Assembly (NCBI RefSeq): GCF_900110855.1
Contig: NZ_FOFA01000005.1
Span: 248,001 to 312,000, forward strand
DNA: 64,000 bases
Source: Microlunatus flavus
Lineage (GTDB): Bacteria; Actinomycetota; Actinomycetes; Propionibacteriales; Propionibacteriaceae
Direction of reading: 5' to 3'
Every line of letters begins with the position of its first letter. The first letter of the stretch is position 1. Under the pieces are notes generated by a model. The model made no database searches. It was not told the origin of the DNA and worked only from the letters and a program-made list of their open reading frames with translations. Positions 25,814 through 34,666 of this stretch are shown here, one piece after another. The translations under genes were made by a program, and so were the position numbers.

Positions 25814-26539
25814 ATGACCGAGAACGCCACCACCGACACCACCACCACGACCACCCTGATCACCGGCGGCAACAAGGGCCTGGGCTTCGAGGCGGCCCGT
25901 CGCCTGAAGGAGCACGGCCACCGGGTCGTCATCGGCGCCCGCGACGCGGAGCGGGGACGGCAGGCGGCCGAGACCCTCGGCGTCGACTGGGTCGAGCTCG
26001 ACGTCTCCTCCGACGCCTCTGTCGCGGCAGCCGCCGCGGAGGTCGAGGAGCGCTTCGGCGGCCTCGACGTCCTCGTCAACAACGCGGGCATCTCCGGCCC
26101 GTTCGTCGGGGTCGAGGAGGTCGACGCCGCGATCATGACCTCGGTCCTCGACACGAACACCGTGGCCCCCGTACGGATGATCCACGCCTTCCTGCCGCTG
26201 CTGCGCCGCTCGGCCCACCCCGTGGTCGTGAACGTCAGCTCGGGCCTCGGCTCGTTCGCGGTCCGCAGCGACACCGACCGCATCGAGAGCACCCTGCCGA
26301 CGCTCGCGTACTCCGCCAGCAAGGCCGCGCTCGACATGGTGACGACGGTCTACGCGCAGTTCCTGCCCGAGCTCCGCGTGAACGTCGTCGACCCCGGCTA
26401 CACGGCCACCGAGTTCAACGGCCACTCCGGCCCGCAGACGGTCACCGAGGGCACGGACGCCGTCGTGGCCATGGCGACCATCGGCCCGGACGGCCCGACC
26501 GGGACGTTCAGCGACCGGCACGGCGTCGTCGGCTGGTGA
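25814..26539 (+). CDS. SDR family NAD(P)-dependent oxidoreductase
   Basis: A 241-residue short-chain dehydrogenase. TGGNKGLGFEAARRL (residues ~17-31) binds the cofactor; NNAG lies near residue 91, VNVSSGLGS holds the catalytic Ser and YSASKAALD the Tyr/Lys pair. The Thr-rich N-terminus (TTDTTTTTT) is unusual but short. It most resembles carbonyl-reductase-like SDRs. It is the likely target of the divergent MmyB regulator. Confidence 0.92.
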   Translation: MTENATTDTTTTTTLITGGNKGLGFEAARRLKEHGHRVVIGARDAERGRQAAETLGVDWVELDVSSDASVAAAAAEVEERFGGLDVLVNNAGISGPFVGVEEVDAAIMTSVLDTNTVAPVRMIHAFLPLLRRSAHPVVVNVSSGLGSFAVRSDTDRIESTLPTLAYSASKAALDMVTTVYAQFLPELRVNVVDPGYTATEFNGHSGPQTVTEGTDAVVAMATIGPDGPTGTFSDRHGVVGW

Positions 26540-26549
26540 CGCTCGGCTG

Positions 26550-26612
26550 ATCGCCCGCCTCCCCGCCTCCCCATCTTCCCGCCTCCCCACCTTCCCGCCT
26601 CCCCACCTTCCC
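26550..26612. repeat. C/T-rich short tandem repeats
   Basis: Four to five imperfect copies of a CCCGCCTCCCCACCTT-type unit follow the SDR stop codon. They are strongly pyrimidine-rich on the + strand and non-coding. Confidence 0.7.
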
Positions 26613-26615
26613 GCC

Positions 26616-26670
26616 GAGCGGTAGGTTGCGGCGCCGATTGCGGCCCTGAAGGCGCGGCAACCTACCGCTC
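26616..26670. repeat. 14-bp inverted repeat, 27-base loop
   Basis: The perfect arms GAGCGGTAGGTTGC and GCAACCTACCGCTC lie between two convergent genes. The stem could end transcription from both sides, but there is no T-tract. A second element of the same design lies at 33881-33933. Confidence 0.75.
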
Positions 26671-26684
26671 GACGGATGGGGAGG

Positions 26685-26765
26685 GCGGCTGGGCGAGGGG
26701 GCGGGGCGAGGGGGCGGGGCGAGGGCGGCTGGGCGAGGGGGCTGGGCGAGGGGGCTGGGCGGAGA
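26685..26765. repeat. G-rich repeats with G-quadruplex potential
   Basis: Repeated GGGCGAGGGGGCGGG- and GGCTGGGCGAGGGG-type units, with many GGG runs on the + strand, fill the space before the end of the minus-strand gene. The composition would permit G-quadruplex formation on the + strand, the template for the minus-strand gene. Confidence 0.6.
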
Positions 26766-26786
26766 GAGGGCTGAGCGAGGCGGCGC

Positions 26787-28169
26787 CTACGCGGGCGGGG
26801 TCATCCGGTAGATCGCCCCGGCGGCGTCGTCGCTGACGTAGACGTCGCCGTCCGGGCCCTGGACCGCGGCGACCGGGCGTCCCCAGCGGTCGCCGTCCGC
26901 GCTCTGGAACCCGGTGAGGATCGTCTGCTGGTCGCCCATCCGGCCGTTCGCGTAGGAGAAGAACGACACCTCCGGCGCCCGCGGCGGGGTCCGGTTCCAG
27001 GAACCGTGGACGCCGACGAGGGCGCCCGCGCCGTACGGGGCGGGCAGGCCGGCGCCGCTGGTGAAGCTGAGGCCGAGCGGCGCGGAGTGCGCCCCCATCC
27101 CCTGCTCGACGGGCGCGAGCGTCGAGCAGTCGAGCTTCGAGCCGTCGGCGTTGGTCTCCACGTCGCGGACGAACGGGCGGTCGGAGTAGTCGAGCGCCGT
27201 CCCCGGCACGCCGGGCTCGACGTCGGGGTCGGGGTTGCAGTAGGGCCAGCCGAGGTCGCGACCCTGGGTGAGGTGCGCGAACGGCTCGAGCGGGTGGTCG
27301 CCCACGTAGGCCGGGAGGAGGTCGCCCTGGTCCGACCGCCCGTCGCCGTCGAAGTCGCGGTCGTACGGGTACTCGATGTTGTCGCGGTTGTTGACCGCGG
27401 TCCAGACCTCGCCGTCGGGCGCGACGGCCAGGCCGGTGCCGTTGCGCACCCCGCGCGCGAAGACCTCGGCCTTCCCGCCGCCCGGCGGCACCCGCAGGAT
27501 CGTCGCGCGCTGCGGGTCGGCGTCGCGGTCCTCGGCCGAGATGTTGCCGGTCGAGCCGACCGAGACGTAGACGGCGCCGTCCTCGCCCACGGCCACGCTC
27601 TTGAGGGCGTGCGCGTACGCCCCGCGCAGGTCGGGGCTCTTCGCGTCGGGCAGGCCCGTCACCACCGGCTGCGGGTCGCTCGCACGCCCGTCGGCGTACG
27701 TGTAGGCGTCGACCCGGTCGCTCTGCGCGACGTAGAGCCGGCCGTCGTGGAAGGCCAGCCCGTGCGGCTGGTCCAGCCCGCTCAACAGCGTCTCGGCGAC
27801 GGGCGAGGCCTGCGGGTCGCTGGCGGCGGGCGAGATCACGTCGACCTCGCCCGCCTTGGGTCGGGACACCAGCAACCGTCCGTCCGGCGTCCAGGCCAGC
27901 AGCCGGGCGGCGTCGACGCGCGCGAACACGCTCACCGTCCAGCCCTTCGGGGCCTGCACGGTCCGCGGCTCGTCGAGAGGCGCGCCGGTCAGGTCGGCCG
28001 GGACGACCAGGTCGACCGTCGCCAGCGGGGACGACGCGGACGCGGCGCTCGTCGCCGCGGTCGACGGGGCGCTCGAGGGCCCAGCCGCCGGCGACGTGCT
28101 GCAGCCGGTCACCCCGACCAGCAGCAGGCTCGCGGCGGCCAGGGTGAGTCGGGCTCGACGGGTCGGCAC
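26787..28169 (-). CDS. PQQ-dependent sugar dehydrogenase-like lipoprotein (glucose/sorbosone dehydrogenase family), copy 1
   Basis: A 460-residue six-bladed beta-propeller of the GSDH family, whose characterised members oxidise sugars with PQQ. The signal peptide ends in a lipobox (LLLVGVTGC), so this copy is lipid-anchored outside the membrane. A GGAGAGG ribosome-binding site upstream of the GTG at 28169 sets the start. Family blocks in order: GLDQPHGLAFHDGRLYVA, GVRNGTGLAVAPDG, NNRDNIEYPYDRDF, GRDLGWPYCNPDP, SAPLGLSFTSG and VGVHGSWNRTPP near residue 390. PQQ use is not certain. The next two minus-strand genes are paralogues in the same orientation. Confidence 0.88.
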   Translation of the reverse strand: MPTRRARLTLAAASLLLVGVTGCSTSPAAGPSSAPSTAATSAASASSPLATVDLVVPADLTGAPLDEPRTVQAPKGWTVSVFARVDAARLLAWTPDGRLLVSRPKAGEVDVISPAASDPQASPVAETLLSGLDQPHGLAFHDGRLYVAQSDRVDAYTYADGRASDPQPVVTGLPDAKSPDLRGAYAHALKSVAVGEDGAVYVSVGSTGNISAEDRDADPQRATILRVPPGGGKAEVFARGVRNGTGLAVAPDGEVWTAVNNRDNIEYPYDRDFDGDGRSDQGDLLPAYVGDHPLEPFAHLTQGRDLGWPYCNPDPDVEPGVPGTALDYSDRPFVRDVETNADGSKLDCSTLAPVEQGMGAHSAPLGLSFTSGAGLPAPYGAGALVGVHGSWNRTPPRAPEVSFFSYANGRMGDQQTILTGFQSADGDRWGRPVAAVQGPDGDVYVSDDAAGAIYRMTPPA

Positions 28170-28229
28170 GGCGACGTCCTCTCCTGCGGGCGGCTGGGCG
28201 TCCAGCCTGCCGACCACCCCCAAACGGCC

Positions 28230-29573
28230 TCAGGCGGGCGGCACGAGCCGGTAGATCGCGTCGGCGATGTCGTCGCTGACGTAGAGCGCGCCGTCCGGCC
28301 CCTGCACCGCGGCCACCGGCCGCCCCCACCGCGAACCGTCGCCCGCCTGGAACCCACCCATGAGCGTCTGCTGCCCGCCCATCCGGCCGTCCGCGTACGC
28401 GAAGAAGGCGACCTCGGGCGCCCGCGGCGGGGTGCGGTTCCAGGAACCGTGCACGCCGACGAGCGCACCGGCGCCGAGGCCCGGCAGGTCGTCGTGGGTG
28501 AAGCTCAGCCCGAGCGGCGCCGAGTGCGCCGGCAGCCCCTGCTCGACGGGCGGCAGGGTGGAGCAGTCCATCTTCGTCGAGGCCGGGTTGAGCTGGACGT
28601 CGCGCACGAAGCCGCGCTCCTCGTAGCGCAGCGCCGTGCGGGCGACGCCGCGCCGCTCGTCCGGGTCGGGGTTGCAGTAGGGCCAGCCGAGGTCGCGGTC
28701 GGGCGTCAGCTTCGCCAGCGGCTCCAGCGGGTGGTCGTTGACGTAGTCGGTGATGAGGTCGCCGAGGTCCTCGGTGCCGTCGCCGTCGTAGTCGCGGGCG
28801 TAGGCGTAGCGGACGTTGTCGCGGTTGTTCACGGCGGTCCACAGCGCGCCGTCGGGGGCGACGGCGAGGCCGGTGCCGTTGCGGATGCCGTGCGCGTAGG
28901 TCGTGTACTTCCCGGTCGCGGGGTCGACGCGCAGGACCGCCGCCCGCTCCGGGCTCTCGTCCCGGTCCTCCGCGGAGGTGTTGGTCGTCGAGCCGATGGA
29001 CACGAAGAGCCGGTGGTCGGGGGCGAGCGCCACGTTCTTGAGCGCGTGCGCGTACGCCCCGTGCAGGTCGGGGCTTTCGGTGTCGGGCAGGCCGTCCAGG
29101 ACCGTGGTGCGCGGGCCGACGGCGCCGTCAGCGTAGGCGTAGCGGTCGATCCGGTTGCTCTCGGCGACGTAGAGCGTCGAGCCGTCGAAGGCGAGGCCGT
29201 GGGGCTTGCGCAGGCCGGTGAGCAGCGGCGTCGACGTGGGACGGCTCCCCGCCTGCGGGGTCAGGAGCGTCACGACCCCGTCCGCCGGCCGCGACACCAG
29301 GAGCCGGCCGTCCGGGGTCCAGGCCTCGAGCCGTGCCTTGGTCGGGCGCGCCCAGACGCTCGCGGTCCAGCCGAGCGGCAGCGTGACGGAGCGCGGCTGG
29401 TCGAACGGCGCCCAGGACAGGTCCGTGGGCACGGCGAGCACCACGGCGCCGGCCCCGGTCTCGGGCGGCCGGACGGGGGCGGCCGACGCGGGAGCACCGG
29501 CGGCGGGCAGGAGCCCGGCGGCGAGCAGGGCGGCGGTCGCGGCGGCGAGCAGCGGGCGGGAGGGACGAGGCAC
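28230..29573 (-). CDS. Secreted glucose/sorbosone dehydrogenase-like protein, copy 2
   Basis: A 447-residue paralogue of its neighbours. It starts with GTG and has an Ala-rich signal peptide (about residues 10-32) without a lipobox cysteine, so it is secreted and not lipid-anchored. The same propeller blocks are present: GLRKPHGLAFDGSTLYVAES, GIRNGTGLAVAPDG, NNRDNVRYAYARD, DRDLGWPYCNPDP, SAPLGLSF and VGVHGSWNRTPP. The ending SDDIADAIYRLVPPA is shared by all three copies. Sixty bases separate it from copy 1. Confidence 0.87.
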   Translation of the reverse strand: MPRPSRPLLAAATAALLAAGLLPAAGAPASAAPVRPPETGAGAVVLAVPTDLSWAPFDQPRSVTLPLGWTASVWARPTKARLEAWTPDGRLLVSRPADGVVTLLTPQAGSRPTSTPLLTGLRKPHGLAFDGSTLYVAESNRIDRYAYADGAVGPRTTVLDGLPDTESPDLHGAYAHALKNVALAPDHRLFVSIGSTTNTSAEDRDESPERAAVLRVDPATGKYTTYAHGIRNGTGLAVAPDGALWTAVNNRDNVRYAYARDYDGDGTEDLGDLITDYVNDHPLEPLAKLTPDRDLGWPYCNPDPDERRGVARTALRYEERGFVRDVQLNPASTKMDCSTLPPVEQGLPAHSAPLGLSFTHDDLPGLGAGALVGVHGSWNRTPPRAPEVAFFAYADGRMGGQQTLMGGFQAGDGSRWGRPVAAVQGPDGALYVSDDIADAIYRLVPPA

Positions 29574-29615
29574 GGGGGGCTCCTCGGGATCAGGCGTGCG
29601 GGGGGGACAGAGGGT

Positions 29616-30995
29616 TCAGCGCGGTGGCGCGACCCGGTACACGGCGCCGGCCACGTCGTCGCTCACGTAGACCGCGCCGTCCGGGCCCTCGACCGCGGCG
29701 ACCGCACGGCCCCAGCGCTTGCCCGACGACGACTGCCAGCCGGTCACCAGCGTCTGCTGGTCGCCGAGCCCACCGTCGTCGTACGGGAAGAAGGCCACCT
29801 CGGGCGCCCGCGGCGGCTGACGGTTCCACGAGCCGTGCGCGCCGACGAGCGCCCCCGCGCCCAGGTCGGCGAGACCGGCGGTGAAGCTGAGGCCGAGCGG
29901 GGCGGAGTGGGCTCCCAGCCCCTGCTCGACCTTCGGCAGCCGCGAGCAGTCGAGCCGGGAACCGTCCGCGTTGGTCTGGACGTCACGCACGAAGCCACGG
30001 TCGGAGAAGTCGAAGGCGGTGCCCCGGACACCGCGCTGCACGTCGGGGTCCGGGTTGCAGTAGGGCCAGCCGAGGTCGCGGCCGGCGGTGAGCCTCGCCA
30101 GGGGCTCCATGGGGTGGTCGTTCACGTAGGCCCGCAGGACCTTCTTGTAGTCGTCGCTGCCGTCGGTGCCGTAGTCACGGTGGTACGGGTAGGCGACGTC
30201 GTCGCGGTTGTTGACCGCGGTCCACAGCGCCCCGTCCGGGGCGACGGCGAGCCCCGTGCCGTTGCGGACGCCGCGGGCGAACACCGTGTGCGCGCCCGTC
30301 CTCGGGTCGACCCGCAGCACGCTCGCACGCTGCAGCCGGGCGGTGCGGTCGTCCGGTGACACGTTGGCGCGCGAGCCGATCGAGACGTAGAGGGCGTGGT
30401 CGCGGCCCACCGCGACGCTCTTGAGGGCGTGCGCGTACGCGCCCCCGAGGTCCTTGCTCTTGGCGTCAGGCAGGCCGCCCAGCACCGTGCGGCGCCCGGT
30501 GGCCCTGCCGTCGGCGTAGCGGTAGGCGTCGATGCGGTTGCTCTCGGCGACGTAGAGGGTGCTGCCGTCGAAGGCCATCCCGTGCGGCTGCCGCAGGCCC
30601 TTGAGCAGCGTGCTGGAGGTGGGCCGGCCCCGCTTGTTCGGCGTGAGGCGCGTGATGGTGCCCGAGGCCGGGCGCGAGACGAGGATCCGGCCGTCGGGGG
30701 TGGGCGTGAGCAGGCGGGCCTTCTTCGGGCGGGCCCACACGCTGACCGTCCAGCCCTCGGGAACCTTCAGCGTGCGCTTCCGGTCGAGCGGCTTGGCGTC
30801 GATCGCGGACGGCACGGCGACGGTCACCGAGACCAGCCTCGGCTGCTTCGGAGCGGCGGCCGGGGCGAGCGCGGGGGCGAGGGTCGGAGGGCCGAGCGCG
30901 GTCGCGGTCGTGCTCGGGACCGCGCAGAGGGCCACCGCGGCCAGACCGGCCAGCCCGGTCAGCGCCACGACGGGCAGGGATCGACGTGGAGACAT
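29616..30995 (-). CDS. Secreted glucose/sorbosone dehydrogenase-like protein, copy 3
   Basis: A 459-residue third paralogue. The ATG at 30993-30995 is chosen because GGAGGA lies about eight bases upstream; a longer frame begins 24 bases earlier. The signal peptide (residues ~5-40) lacks a lipobox. The propeller blocks match copies 1 and 2 (GLRQPHGMAFDGSTLYVAES, GVRNGTGLAVAPDG, GRDLGWPYCNPDP and GAHGSWNRQPP). A lysine-rich stretch (RPKKARL and PNKRGRP) sets it apart. It is the first gene in transcription order, so the three may form one operon. Confidence 0.87.
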   Translation of the reverse strand: MSPRRSLPVVALTGLAGLAAVALCAVPSTTATALGPPTLAPALAPAAAPKQPRLVSVTVAVPSAIDAKPLDRKRTLKVPEGWTVSVWARPKKARLLTPTPDGRILVSRPASGTITRLTPNKRGRPTSSTLLKGLRQPHGMAFDGSTLYVAESNRIDAYRYADGRATGRRTVLGGLPDAKSKDLGGAYAHALKSVAVGRDHALYVSIGSRANVSPDDRTARLQRASVLRVDPRTGAHTVFARGVRNGTGLAVAPDGALWTAVNNRDDVAYPYHRDYGTDGSDDYKKVLRAYVNDHPMEPLARLTAGRDLGWPYCNPDPDVQRGVRGTAFDFSDRGFVRDVQTNADGSRLDCSRLPKVEQGLGAHSAPLGLSFTAGLADLGAGALVGAHGSWNRQPPRAPEVAFFPYDDGGLGDQQTLVTGWQSSSGKRWGRAVAAVEGPDGAVYVSDDVAGAVYRVAPPR

Positions 30996-31145
30996 CGGCG
31001 GCTCCTCCGCTCGGGCCACCGCGGGGGGACGGGGCCTCTGCGGGGATCGTACGTCGCCGGCAGCGTCCCGGCGAGCACCCGCGCGCAGCTCGTCCGCGGC
31101 CGGCGCGCCCGGTTCGGCGCCGGAGAGCCGGCAGGCGGGAGCGGG

Positions 31146-31643
31146 TCAGACGACCTCGTGGAGCCAGCGCACGGGGGCCCCGTCGCCGGCGTGGCGGAAC
31201 GGTTCGAGCTCGTCGTCCCAGGCCCGGCCCAGCAGCTCGTCGAGGGAGTCGGCCAGGCCGCGGCCGCCGGCGGAGGCGCCGAGCATCGCGGCGCGGATCC
31301 GGTCCTCCGGGATCATGATGTCGCCGTGCAGCCCGGTGATGGCGTGGAAGACGCCGAGGCTGGGCGTGTAGGAGTAGCGCTCGGCCTCGGAGCCCGAGCG
31401 GGCCTCCTCGGTCACCTCGAAGCGCAGCCGCTGCCAGCCGCGCAGCGCGCTGGCCAGCCGGGCGGCCGTGCCCACCGCGCCGACCCACGAGTACTCGGCG
31501 CGGTACGCGGCACGCTCGGCCGGCTGCGGTGTCCAGTCGAGCCGTACGGGCATGCCGAAGAGACCGCCGACCGCCCACTCCACGTGCGGGCACAGCGCCG
31601 ACGGCGACGAGTGGACGTACAGGACTCCACGGGTCGTGCTCAT
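31146..31643 (-). CDS. DUF3145 family protein
   Basis: A 165-residue actinobacterial protein of the DUF3145 family; a GGAGG site before the ATG at 31643 sets the start. Conserved-looking stretches are RGVLYVHSSPSALCPHVEWAVGG at the N-terminus, then LRFEVTEEARSGSEAERYSYTP, and DELLGRAWDDELEPFRHAGDGAPVRWL at the C-terminus. The family is widespread in actinobacteria, often near the fatty-acid synthase genes; its function is not established. It is soluble with no signal peptide. Confidence 0.85.
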   Translation of the reverse strand: MSTTRGVLYVHSSPSALCPHVEWAVGGLFGMPVRLDWTPQPAERAAYRAEYSWVGAVGTAARLASALRGWQRLRFEVTEEARSGSEAERYSYTPSLGVFHAITGLHGDIMIPEDRIRAAMLGASAGGRGLADSLDELLGRAWDDELEPFRHAGDGAPVRWLHEVV

Positions 31644-31855
31644 ACTGATCCTCCACGGGTGGGACCTCGGCAGCGTGAGGGCTGCCTTCCCCGACATCCT
31701 TCGCACCGGGTCCCGCGTGGCGTCATGATCAGCGTCTTCGGTTGTGCCGTTTATTCTGCCTCATGAGTCCCAGACGCACCAGGCGTCCGCTCACCTCGAG
31801 CGGACCAGCGGGGCGTGGGCCCCGGCCGCCGGGCGCCCCTTCGTAGGGTGGGCGG

Positions 31856-33838
31856 ATGCCATCGCAGACCTCTCCCACCGTCGCCCCGTACGGTTCCTGG
31901 CGCTCACCGGTCGGCGTCGACGACCTGACGGCCGGGACGGTGCGGCTCGACGCGGTGCGCGTCGACGGTCCCGACCTCTACTGGCTCGAGTCGCGACCCG
32001 ACCAGGGCGGTCGGACGAGCCTGTGGACGCGGCCCCTCGCCGGCGGCGAGCCGGTCGAGCTGACCCCGTCGCCGGTGAACGTGCGCACGCGGGTCAACGA
32101 GTACGGCGGCGGCGAGTACGGCGTCCGCGACGGCGTCGTCGTCTACTCCGACCTGGCCGACAGCCGGCTCTGGCGCCGGGACCGCGACGGTTCGCTGACG
32201 GCGCTGACCGCGGCCGGCGACGTCTGGTTCGGCGACCCTGACGTGCACCCGGATCGCGGGGTCGTCGTCGCCGTGCGCGAGGACCGGCGTGAGGACGTCG
32301 TCGCCGCGGACGGACAGGCCCGCACCACGCTGGTCGCCGTCCCGCTCGACGGTTCCGCGGCGCACGACCTCGACGCCGTGACGGTGCTGGCCGAGGGCGC
32401 GGACTTCTACTCGACCCCGCAGCTGTCCGCCGAGGGCCGCCTCGCCTGGGTGCAGTGGGACCACCCGGCCATGCCCTGGGACGCGACCGCGCTCCGGGTC
32501 GCGCGCCTCGGTCCGGAGGGGCTGAGCGGGCACGGCACCGTGGCCGGCGGCCCCGAGGAGTCGGCCGTCCAGCCGCGCTGGCGCGGCGAGGACCTGCTGT
32601 TCGTCTCCGACCGCACCGGCTGGTGGAACCTCTACCTCTACGCCGCCGCCTCCCAGGCCCAGTCCGTGCGGGCCGTGCACGAGGAGGAGGCCGAGTTCGC
32701 CGAGCCGCAGTGGGTCCTGGGCATGACCCCGTACGCGCTGCTCGGCCCCACCGATCCCCGGAGCCGGCTGCTCTGCCAGCGGATCACCGAGGGCGAGGCG
32801 AGCCTCGTGGTCGTCGACGTCGAGACCGGCGAGGTGACCCCGGTGGCCGAGCCCGGCGTCGGGGCGAACGCCCTCGCCGCCGGCAGCGGCGGCGCCGCAG
32901 CGGTGCTGACCAGCCCGGACGCCCCGACCTCGCTGGCCGTGCTCGGCGCGGACGGTTCCTGGTCGACCGTGCGGACGGCCACCCAGCAGACGCTGGCCGG
33001 GGACCTCGTCTCGATCCCGCGCGACGTCACCTGGCCGGGCACAGAAGGCGTGGTGCACGGCTGGTACTACCCGCCCACGAACGCCGCGTTCGTCGCGCCG
33101 GAGGGCGAGGCGCCGCCGCTCATCACGCTGTCGCACGGCGGGCCGACCTCGCAGTCCCCCGCCGTGTTCACGCTGTCGATCCAGTACTGGACCACCCGCG
33201 GCTTCGCCGTCCTCGACGTCAACTACGGCGGCAGCACCGGCTACGGCCGGCCCTACCGCGAGCGCCTCAAGCCGCGCTGGGGCGTCGTCGACGTCGAGGA
33301 CTGCGCGAACGGTGCGCTCGCCATGGTCGAGCAGGGCCTGGCCGACCGCCGCCGGCTCGCGGTCAAGGGCGGCAGCGCCGGCGGCTACACGACGCTGCGC
33401 GCGCTCACGGCGACCGAGGTCTTCACCGCGGGCATCAGCTCGTACGGCATCGGCGACCTCGAGGTCCTCGCCCGCGACACGCACAAGTTCGAGTCGCGCT
33501 ACCTCGACGGGCTGGTCGGGCCCTACCCGGAGGCCCGCGACGTCTACGTCGAACGTTCGCCCATCCACCACGTCGACCGGCTGTCCTCGCCGATCCTGCT
33601 GCTGCAGGGCCTGGAGGACAAGGTCGTCCCGCCCAACCAGGCCGAGGCCATGGCCGACGCCGCCCGGGCCAAGGGGCTGCCGGTGGCGCTGATCCTCTTC
33701 GAGGGCGAGGGCCACGGGTTCCGGCGCTCCGAGACGATCGTGGCCTCGTACGAGGCGCAGACCAGCTTCCTCGCCCAGGTCTTCGGCTTCACCCCGGCCG
33801 ACGACATCCCGGTCCTGGCGGTCGAGAACCTCTCCTGA
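31856..33838 (+). CDS. Prolyl oligopeptidase family S9 peptidase
   Basis: A 660-residue serine peptidase with an N-terminal beta-propeller and a C-terminal alpha/beta-hydrolase domain (from about residue 420). The triad is Ser 507 in VKGGSAGGYT, Asp 588 in GLEDKVVPPNQ and His 620 in GEGHGFR. LSHGGPTSQS supplies the oxyanion loop and DVNYGGSTGYGR is typical of the S9C acylaminoacyl-peptidase-like branch. It has no signal peptide and acts on small peptides in the cytosol. It is a single gene, followed by a small tandem repeat and a stem-loop. Confidence 0.93.
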   Translation: MPSQTSPTVAPYGSWRSPVGVDDLTAGTVRLDAVRVDGPDLYWLESRPDQGGRTSLWTRPLAGGEPVELTPSPVNVRTRVNEYGGGEYGVRDGVVVYSDLADSRLWRRDRDGSLTALTAAGDVWFGDPDVHPDRGVVVAVREDRREDVVAADGQARTTLVAVPLDGSAAHDLDAVTVLAEGADFYSTPQLSAEGRLAWVQWDHPAMPWDATALRVARLGPEGLSGHGTVAGGPEESAVQPRWRGEDLLFVSDRTGWWNLYLYAAASQAQSVRAVHEEEAEFAEPQWVLGMTPYALLGPTDPRSRLLCQRITEGEASLVVVDVETGEVTPVAEPGVGANALAAGSGGAAAVLTSPDAPTSLAVLGADGSWSTVRTATQQTLAGDLVSIPRDVTWPGTEGVVHGWYYPPTNAAFVAPEGEAPPLITLSHGGPTSQSPAVFTLSIQYWTTRGFAVLDVNYGGSTGYGRPYRERLKPRWGVVDVEDCANGALAMVEQGLADRRRLAVKGGSAGGYTTLRALTATEVFTAGISSYGIGDLEVLARDTHKFESRYLDGLVGPYPEARDVYVERSPIHHVDRLSSPILLLQGLEDKVVPPNQAEAMADAARAKGLPVALILFEGEGHGFRRSETIVASYEAQTSFLAQVFGFTPADDIPVLAVENLS

Positions 33839-33860
33839 GGCCTGAGGCCTGAGGCCTGAG
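33836..33860. repeat. CTGAGGC heptamer tandem repeat
   Basis: About 3.5 perfect copies of the seven-base unit CTGAGGC start at the S9 peptidase stop codon. A 7-bp unit in non-coding DNA is a likely slippage site. Confidence 0.75.
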
Positions 33861-33880
33861 CCCCCTCACCTCTTCCCGCG

Positions 33881-33933
33881 AGTGGTCGCTCCGGCCCGGT
33901 TCTGTGGCCCGCAACCGCCCCGGAGCGACCACT
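33881..33933. repeat. 14-bp inverted repeat, 25-base loop
   Basis: The perfect arms AGTGGTCGCTCCGG and CCGGAGCGACCACT lie between convergent genes (S9 peptidase and YggS). The right arm is followed by TTT, so it may act as a terminator for the S9 gene. Its arm and loop lengths match those of the element at 26616-26670, although the sequence differs. Confidence 0.75.
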
Positions 33934-33955
33934 TTCCGGGGAGGGTGGGTCCCGC

Positions 33956-34657
33956 TCAGCGCGTCTCGCGCGCCCCGAAGACCGCCTGCCCGACACGGAC
34001 GGTCGTGGCCCCGTGGGCGATCGCGAGGGCGAGGTCGCCGGACATGCCCATGGAGAGCTCGCGGCCGCACAGGTGCTCCGGGAGCGACTCGCGCAGCTCG
34101 ACCATCCGCTCGAAGCAGGCGGCGACCTCGCGCTCGCCGGCGCCGTCGACCCCCTGCTGCACGGCCACGGTCATGAGCCCCCGGACGCGCAACGTGGGCA
34201 GCTCAGCCAGACCGGCCACGACGTCGGCGACTTCGCCCGGCGCCAGGCCGGACTTCTGAGCCTCGCCGGAGGAGTTCACCTGCACGAACACGTCGAGCGA
34301 CCGGTCGAGGTCGTGCAGCCCCTTGTGCAGCGCGCGGGCGATCTTCAGCGAGTCCAGCGCGTGGAACTCGTCGGCGAAGGCGGCGACCTGGCGCGCCTTG
34401 TTCGTCTGCAGGTGGCCGATCATCGCCCAGCGCAGGTCGGGTCGGTCGGCGAAGTGGTCGGCCTTCTCGGCCGCCTCCTGGACCCGGTTCTCCCCCAGGA
34501 GCCGCACGCCCGCGTCGTACGCCGCCTGCAGCAGCTCGGGCGGGTGCGTCTTGCTCACGGGCAGCAGCCGCACCTCGCCCGGGTCCCGCCCGGCCGCCGC
34601 GCAGGCCTCGTCGACCTGCCGGCGGACGCGGGCGAGGTTCGCGGCGACGTCGATCAC
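33956..34657 (-). CDS. YggS family pyridoxal phosphate-binding protein
   Basis: A 233-residue protein of the YggS/PROSC family that handles PLP homeostasis. PLP would bind Lys 36 in LLPVSKTHPP. GENRVQEAAEKAD, MIGHLQTNKAR, VFVQVNSSGEAQKSG and LSMGMSGDLALAIAHGATTVRVG are all canonical, and length is normal. It is usually near the cell-division genes in actinobacteria; here it follows a PRISE-type reductase gene on the same strand with a nine-base gap. Confidence 0.95.
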   Translation of the reverse strand: MIDVAANLARVRRQVDEACAAAGRDPGEVRLLPVSKTHPPELLQAAYDAGVRLLGENRVQEAAEKADHFADRPDLRWAMIGHLQTNKARQVAAFADEFHALDSLKIARALHKGLHDLDRSLDVFVQVNSSGEAQKSGLAPGEVADVVAGLAELPTLRVRGLMTVAVQQGVDGAGEREVAACFERMVELRESLPEHLCGRELSMGMSGDLALAIAHGATTVRVGQAVFGARETR

Positions 34658-34666
34658 GCCACCAAC

